From JACVRW01 sp963803085 (GTDB taxonomy: Bacteria > Actinomycetota > Thermoleophilia > Solirubrobacterales > Thermoleophilaceae), in the NCBI GenBank assembly GCA_963803085.1, contig CAWDLE010000019.1, forward strand, positions 62,001 to 126,000: 64,000 nucleotides of DNA, read 5' to 3'. Position 1 is the first letter of the stretch, and each line of letters starts with the position of its first letter. Made by a program: the position numbers and the translations under genes. Below are positions 60,876-64,000 of this stretch, one piece after another. Under the pieces are notes generated by a model. The model did no database searches and was not told the origin of the DNA. It worked only from the letters and a program-made list of their open reading frames with translations.

Positions 60876-61811
60876 GTGACGTTCCTGCGCCTCGCTGGCG
60901 CCCTTGCCGTGCTTGCGTTGGCTCTGGCTGCCGGGGCTTCCGCTCAGACGACCTATCCGCCGTGCGCTTCAGGTACGCCGACCCCGACGTTCACGGTGAA
61001 CGGGAAGGCGGGGCCGGTGTACACCTCGCACGACCTGGTCGTGCGGGTGAAGCAGCCGGGCGACCCGAACTTCTCCACCCTGAGCTTCGAGGTGTCCGGG
61101 GCCCGCCTGCTCCCGAGCGAAGACGAAATCCAGAACCCGATCGCGGCAGTGGCCGACTCGCCCGGGACGCTCAATGCGACCGCAACGCTGCTCACCGAGA
61201 CCAGCGACGGCAGCTCCTGCACGGTGAGCGGGACGGGCAGCTTCGAGGTGAAGGCCGCAACTACCCCGGAGGTCTCGGAGCTCCGCCGGCCGCGCGTGTA
61301 CAAGGCGGACCCGAAGCTCCGCTGGGACAGCGAGTTCCGTTTCACCGTGAAGCCAGGACCGACCGGCGACCGCAGGCCAATGACGGTCGAGGCCCGGGGG
61401 ATTCCACGCGCCAAGGTGCCGGGACCGCGCGTGAAGGCCGGCAGGCGGACCTTCGCGATGCGGGGTTCGGACAATGTGGGCGAGGGCAACGAGAACCGGG
61501 TGCTGGGCACGTGCAGCGTCTTTACGCTGGTCTGCCCGAAGAAGATCGCCACTTGGCCCACGGGCCCCGAGATCAACGTCTACGCCCGCGGTGGACGCGT
61601 GGCTCCCGCGGCTGTGGAGGTCCATGTGACCCTGCCGCGCGGCTATCCGGCCAGTCGGCGCAGCCTCCGCCATGTCCTCAGCCCCGCGGGCGTGGACGTC
61701 AAGGTGCTCCAGGGCGGGCAAACGATCGCTCGGCTGCGGATCGCGGGACTCTGCGACGGCAGAGGTCAGTTCTCCCTCTGCCGCTACAAGCGGCTCACCA
61801 CCGCTTTGTAG
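60876..61811 (+). CDS. Secreted protein of unknown function
   Basis: A 311-residue exported protein with a clear signal peptide (FLRLAGALAVLALALAAGAS, cleavage likely after ASA). The mature part is beta-rich, with two Cys pairs (C30/C111-like and LGTCSVFTLVCPKK, plus AGLCDGRGQFSLCRY near the end). No enzyme motif is visible. It may be a surface adhesion or scaffolding protein typical of the lineage. Confidence 0.65.
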   Translation: MTFLRLAGALAVLALALAAGASAQTTYPPCASGTPTPTFTVNGKAGPVYTSHDLVVRVKQPGDPNFSTLSFEVSGARLLPSEDEIQNPIAAVADSPGTLNATATLLTETSDGSSCTVSGTGSFEVKAATTPEVSELRRPRVYKADPKLRWDSEFRFTVKPGPTGDRRPMTVEARGIPRAKVPGPRVKAGRRTFAMRGSDNVGEGNENRVLGTCSVFTLVCPKKIATWPTGPEINVYARGGRVAPAAVEVHVTLPRGYPASRRSLRHVLSPAGVDVKVLQGGQTIARLRIAGLCDGRGQFSLCRYKRLTTAL

Positions 61812-61850
61812 AGCGAAATGCGCCTTTAGGTCGCCCTTAAGGCTAAGTCT

Positions 61851-61856
61851 TAACTT
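61851..61856 (+). promoter_or_regulatory. Putative -10 element for the sigma factor gene (TAACTT)
   Basis: The 53-bp gap before the sigma gene is unusually AT-rich for this window and contains TAACTT 8 nt before ATG 61865, with TTAAGG and TAAGTC elements just upstream. Confidence 0.45.
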
Positions 61857-61864
61857 GGCGCGCG

Positions 61865-62734
61865 ATGAGTACGGACACCCTTGCGCCGACGGCGCCCGCG
61901 CCCGATCCCACAGTCGACTCCCTTCAGCAGTTTCTCGACGGCATCGCCAAGACGCCGCTCCTGACCGCTGACCAGGAGGTCGCGCTGGCCAAGCGCATCG
62001 AGCGCGGCGACCTCGTCGCCAAAGACCACATGACCCGGGCCAACCTGCGGCTCGTCGTCTCGATCGCCAAGCGTTACCGCAACCAGGGCCTGCCCTTCCT
62101 GGATCTGATCCAGGAGGGCACCATCGGCCTGGTGCGCGCGGTCGAGAAGTTCGACTACCGCAAGGGCTACAAGTTCTCGACCTATGCGACCTGGTGGATT
62201 CGCCAGGCGATCTCGCGCGCGATCGCGGATAAGGGCCGGACGATCCGGATCCCGATCCACATCGACAACATCCTCAAGAAGCTCGACGGCGCCCAGCGCA
62301 AGCTGGAGGCCCAGGGCGATCGCGAGATCACGATCGAGGAGATCGCCGACATGGCCGGAGTCGATCCGGGCGAGGCGGACGTGATCATGCGCGCCGCCCA
62401 GCAGCTCGTGTCGCTCGACAAGCCGGTCGGTGACGACTCGGACGCCGCGCAGTTCGGGGACCTGATCCCGGACGAGAACTCGGCCTCGCCGTTCGACGAA
62501 GCGGTCGAGTCGATGCGGGACGAGCGCCTGAGGGCGTGCCTCGACAACCTGCCCTACCGCGACAAGCGCATCATCGAGCTTCGGTTCGGCCTCGGCGACG
62601 AGGGACCGCAGACGCTCGACAAGGTCGCCAAGCTGTTCCAGCTCACGCGCGAGCGCACTCGCCAGATCGAGGAGGCTGCCCTGCGCAAGCTCTCCACGCT
62701 GGCCGAGGCGCAGGCGCTGCGCGAAGCAGCCTAG
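61865..62734 (+). CDS. Sigma-70 family RNA polymerase sigma factor (RpoD/SigB-like, group 1-2)
   Basis: A 289-residue sigma factor lacking region 1.1. Region 1.2 (DSLQQFLDGIAKTPLLTADQ), region 2 (ANLRLVVSIAKRYRNQGLPF, FSTYATWWIRQAISRAIAD), region 3 and region 4 (TLDKVAKLFQLTRERTRQIE) are complete. The region 2.4 sequence is that of principal-type factors, so it should read TANNNT -10 elements. Which group-1 or group-2 role it has cannot be told from one copy. Confidence 0.93.
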   Translation: MSTDTLAPTAPAPDPTVDSLQQFLDGIAKTPLLTADQEVALAKRIERGDLVAKDHMTRANLRLVVSIAKRYRNQGLPFLDLIQEGTIGLVRAVEKFDYRKGYKFSTYATWWIRQAISRAIADKGRTIRIPIHIDNILKKLDGAQRKLEAQGDREITIEEIADMAGVDPGEADVIMRAAQQLVSLDKPVGDDSDAAQFGDLIPDENSASPFDEAVESMRDERLRACLDNLPYRDKRIIELRFGLGDEGPQTLDKVAKLFQLTRERTRQIEEAALRKLSTLAEAQALREAA

Positions 62735-63930
62735 GTCTCGCTCACAGCGACAGGCGGGTACAGGGAGCGCCTACGGGTAACCGCCAGGACGAACGCGGCG
62801 GCGCAGGCGATGCCAGGTGCGGCGAGCGCCCATTCGACGCTCGCGCTCTCGGCGAGCACACCGGCGATCACTGAGCCGGCCGCGGCGCCCATGACATTGG
62901 CGACGATTTGCCACGAGTAGGCCTCGGTCTGCGTGCCGGAGGGCGCCAGCCGGTCGACCAGCGCGTACTCGGTGATCGCGAGCGGCGCCAGCGCCAGTCC
63001 GGTGAGCACGAGCAGGAGGCCCATCACCGCGATCGACGGCGCGAGCGGCAGCGGTGCCGAACCGAGCCCGAGCAGCGCCACCAGAAGCAGAAAGCGCTTC
63101 TCAACAGACCAGCTCCACGAGCGCGATCCGTACCAGAGCCCTCCGATCACGGAACCGATCGACCACAGCGTGATCAGCGGGCCCACGGCGCCGCGTGAGC
63201 CCTCCTCCTCGGCGAAGGCGGGCAGCGCGACCTCGAGCGCGCCCAGCGCGACCGCGGTGACCGCGCCGGTGAAAACGAGCGTGCGCATGCCCGTCGAGCG
63301 GAGCGCTCCGGCGCGTGTGCGCTCGACCTGCTCTTCGGGCGCGCCGCGGGCTGCCGGTGCGGTGGCGAACCCGACCGAGGCGATGAGGTAGAGGCAGGCA
63401 CACAGGAACAGGCCGACTGCGGCGGTCAGCGCCGTGGCGAGGCCGGCGGCGATCAGCGGCCCGACCACGAACACCAGCTCGAGCTGGATGGCGTCGAACG
63501 CAAACGCGCTCTCCAGAGTGTCATCGGGCACCAGCTGGGACCACAGCCCGCGCATCGAGGCGGAGATGGGTGGGATGGTCGCGCCGTGGAGCGCCGCCAG
63601 TGCGATCAGCAGCCAGACGTGCGCACCGGAGAGGATTGCCACGGCCTCCGCGCACAGGAACAGCGCGGTCACGGCCCCGGTCACGAGAATCACCTGCCGG
63701 CGACCCACGCGGTCCACGAGCCGGCCGACGAACCCGGCCGTCACCCCCACGGCCAGGGCCTCCGCGCCCACCACGAGCCCGATCTGCCCGTACTGGTAGC
63801 CCTCCTCGCGCATGAGGAGCACCACCGACAGCGGCACGATCGCGAACGGCAGGCGCCCGGTGGTGGCGAACAGCGCCACACGCGCGACGCCCGGCGTGCG
63901 CAGAACCGCGAGATACCGACCCAGGTTCAC
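62731..63930 (-). CDS. MFS transporter
   Basis: A 399-residue (from GTG 63930) major facilitator with 12 helices. The loop 2-3 motif GRLVDRVGRRQVI is the MFS A-motif. N-terminal block LRTPGVARVALFATTGRLPF. A TTG at 63948 would add six residues inside the tandem repeat at the window end, so GTG 63930 is preferred. It overlaps the sigma factor gene by 4 bp. Substrate unknown. Confidence 0.88.
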   Translation of the reverse strand: MNLGRYLAVLRTPGVARVALFATTGRLPFAIVPLSVVLLMREEGYQYGQIGLVVGAEALAVGVTAGFVGRLVDRVGRRQVILVTGAVTALFLCAEAVAILSGAHVWLLIALAALHGATIPPISASMRGLWSQLVPDDTLESAFAFDAIQLELVFVVGPLIAAGLATALTAAVGLFLCACLYLIASVGFATAPAARGAPEEQVERTRAGALRSTGMRTLVFTGAVTAVALGALEVALPAFAEEEGSRGAVGPLITLWSIGSVIGGLWYGSRSWSWSVEKRFLLLVALLGLGSAPLPLAPSIAVMGLLLVLTGLALAPLAITEYALVDRLAPSGTQTEAYSWQIVANVMGAAAGSVIAGVLAESASVEWALAAPGIACAAAFVLAVTRRRSLYPPVAVSET

Positions 63931-63933
63931 GGG

Positions 63934-64000
63934 CGGATGTTCGCGCAAGCGCCCGGCTCGGCCGGGCGCGCCGCGATGCCGGATGTTCGCGCAAGCGCCC
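63934..64000. repeat. 46-bp tandem repeat with internal hairpin, cut by the window end
   Basis: CGGATGTTCGCGCAAGCGCC (plus C) occurs at 63934-63954 and again at 63980-64000, spaced 46 bp. Between them lies a perfect 9-bp hairpin GCGCCCGGC-TCG-GCCGGGCGC (63949-63969). The second copy reaches the last base, so the array probably continues. Confidence 0.75.

Overview
The window is high-GC bacterial chromosome (strong G/C third-position bias, many GTG/TTG starts) from an Actinomycetota lineage. The gene families and order (FecR/CHASE2 pair, DUF6325, LURP-one, DUF4239, proteins with four CxxC zinc knuckles, tig-clpP-clpX-valS-folC, mreBCD-mrdA-rodA-rne, rplU-rpmA-obg-proBA-nadD-rsfS, comEA-comEC-holA-rpsT-murJ-lepA) look most like Thermoleophilia/Solirubrobacterales. 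That placement is inference from content, not from a marker search. No gene-free stretch exceeds 300 bases.

Layout. 1-9.05 kb is an accessory, stress-flavoured region: a NarL-type sensor histidine kinase, a metallo-beta-lactamase-fold hydrolase, a DUF6325 remnant, a DUF4333 lipoprotein, a 786-residue arylsulfatase, two DUF4239 membrane proteins and a LURP-one protein. Three copies of a hairpin-like motif (TCACCCGTTCGGGGTGA type) sit at promoter positions there. 9.07-19.3 kb is housekeeping: trigger factor, ClpP, ClpX, ValS, FolC (frameshifted), a HAD phosphatase, Ndk and Maf. 19.4-27.0 kb is the rod-shape/cell-wall elongation cluster mreB-mreC-mreD-mrdA-rodA followed by RNase E/G. 26.9-30.7 kb holds small metabolic and transport genes and a striking concentric palindrome. 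30.7-38.8 kb is the conserved rplU-rpmA-obg-proB-proA-nadD-rsfS cluster with a MATE exporter and a lipoprotein inserted.

38.77-39.45 kb is the most unusual locus. One uninterrupted reading frame encodes a PD-(D/E)XK endonuclease-like protein, runs straight through a complete tRNA-Ala(GGC) gene and continues into a Phd/YefM-type antitoxin domain that has no start codon of its own. A LexA/SOS-like box overlaps its start. Next come a truncated FecR-type gene, a CHASE2/HD-GYP signalling protein, an LtrA membrane protein and a secreted Vgb-like propeller with a C-terminal FecR-like domain.

44.76-50.8 kb carries leuS, a membrane protein, a LOG-like protein, an arginine/lysine-type decarboxylase, an amidinotransferase-fold hydrolase and acylphosphatase. 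50.8-60.8 kb carries comEA, comEC (frameshifted), holA, an aldehyde dehydrogenase, rpsT, murJ, a SnoaL-like gene and lepA. The window ends with a secreted protein, a principal-type sigma factor and an MFS transporter next to a 46-bp tandem repeat that continues past the edge.

Two themes recur. First, several genes have reading-frame or start-codon anomalies (folC, comEC, the rne 3' end, DUF6325, and four genes whose conserved N-terminus lacks ATG/GTG/TTG), so either the assembly carries indel errors or unusual initiation is in use. Second, many starts are preceded by a TANNNT hexamer only 6-11 nt upstream, which suggests leaderless or short-leader mRNAs.
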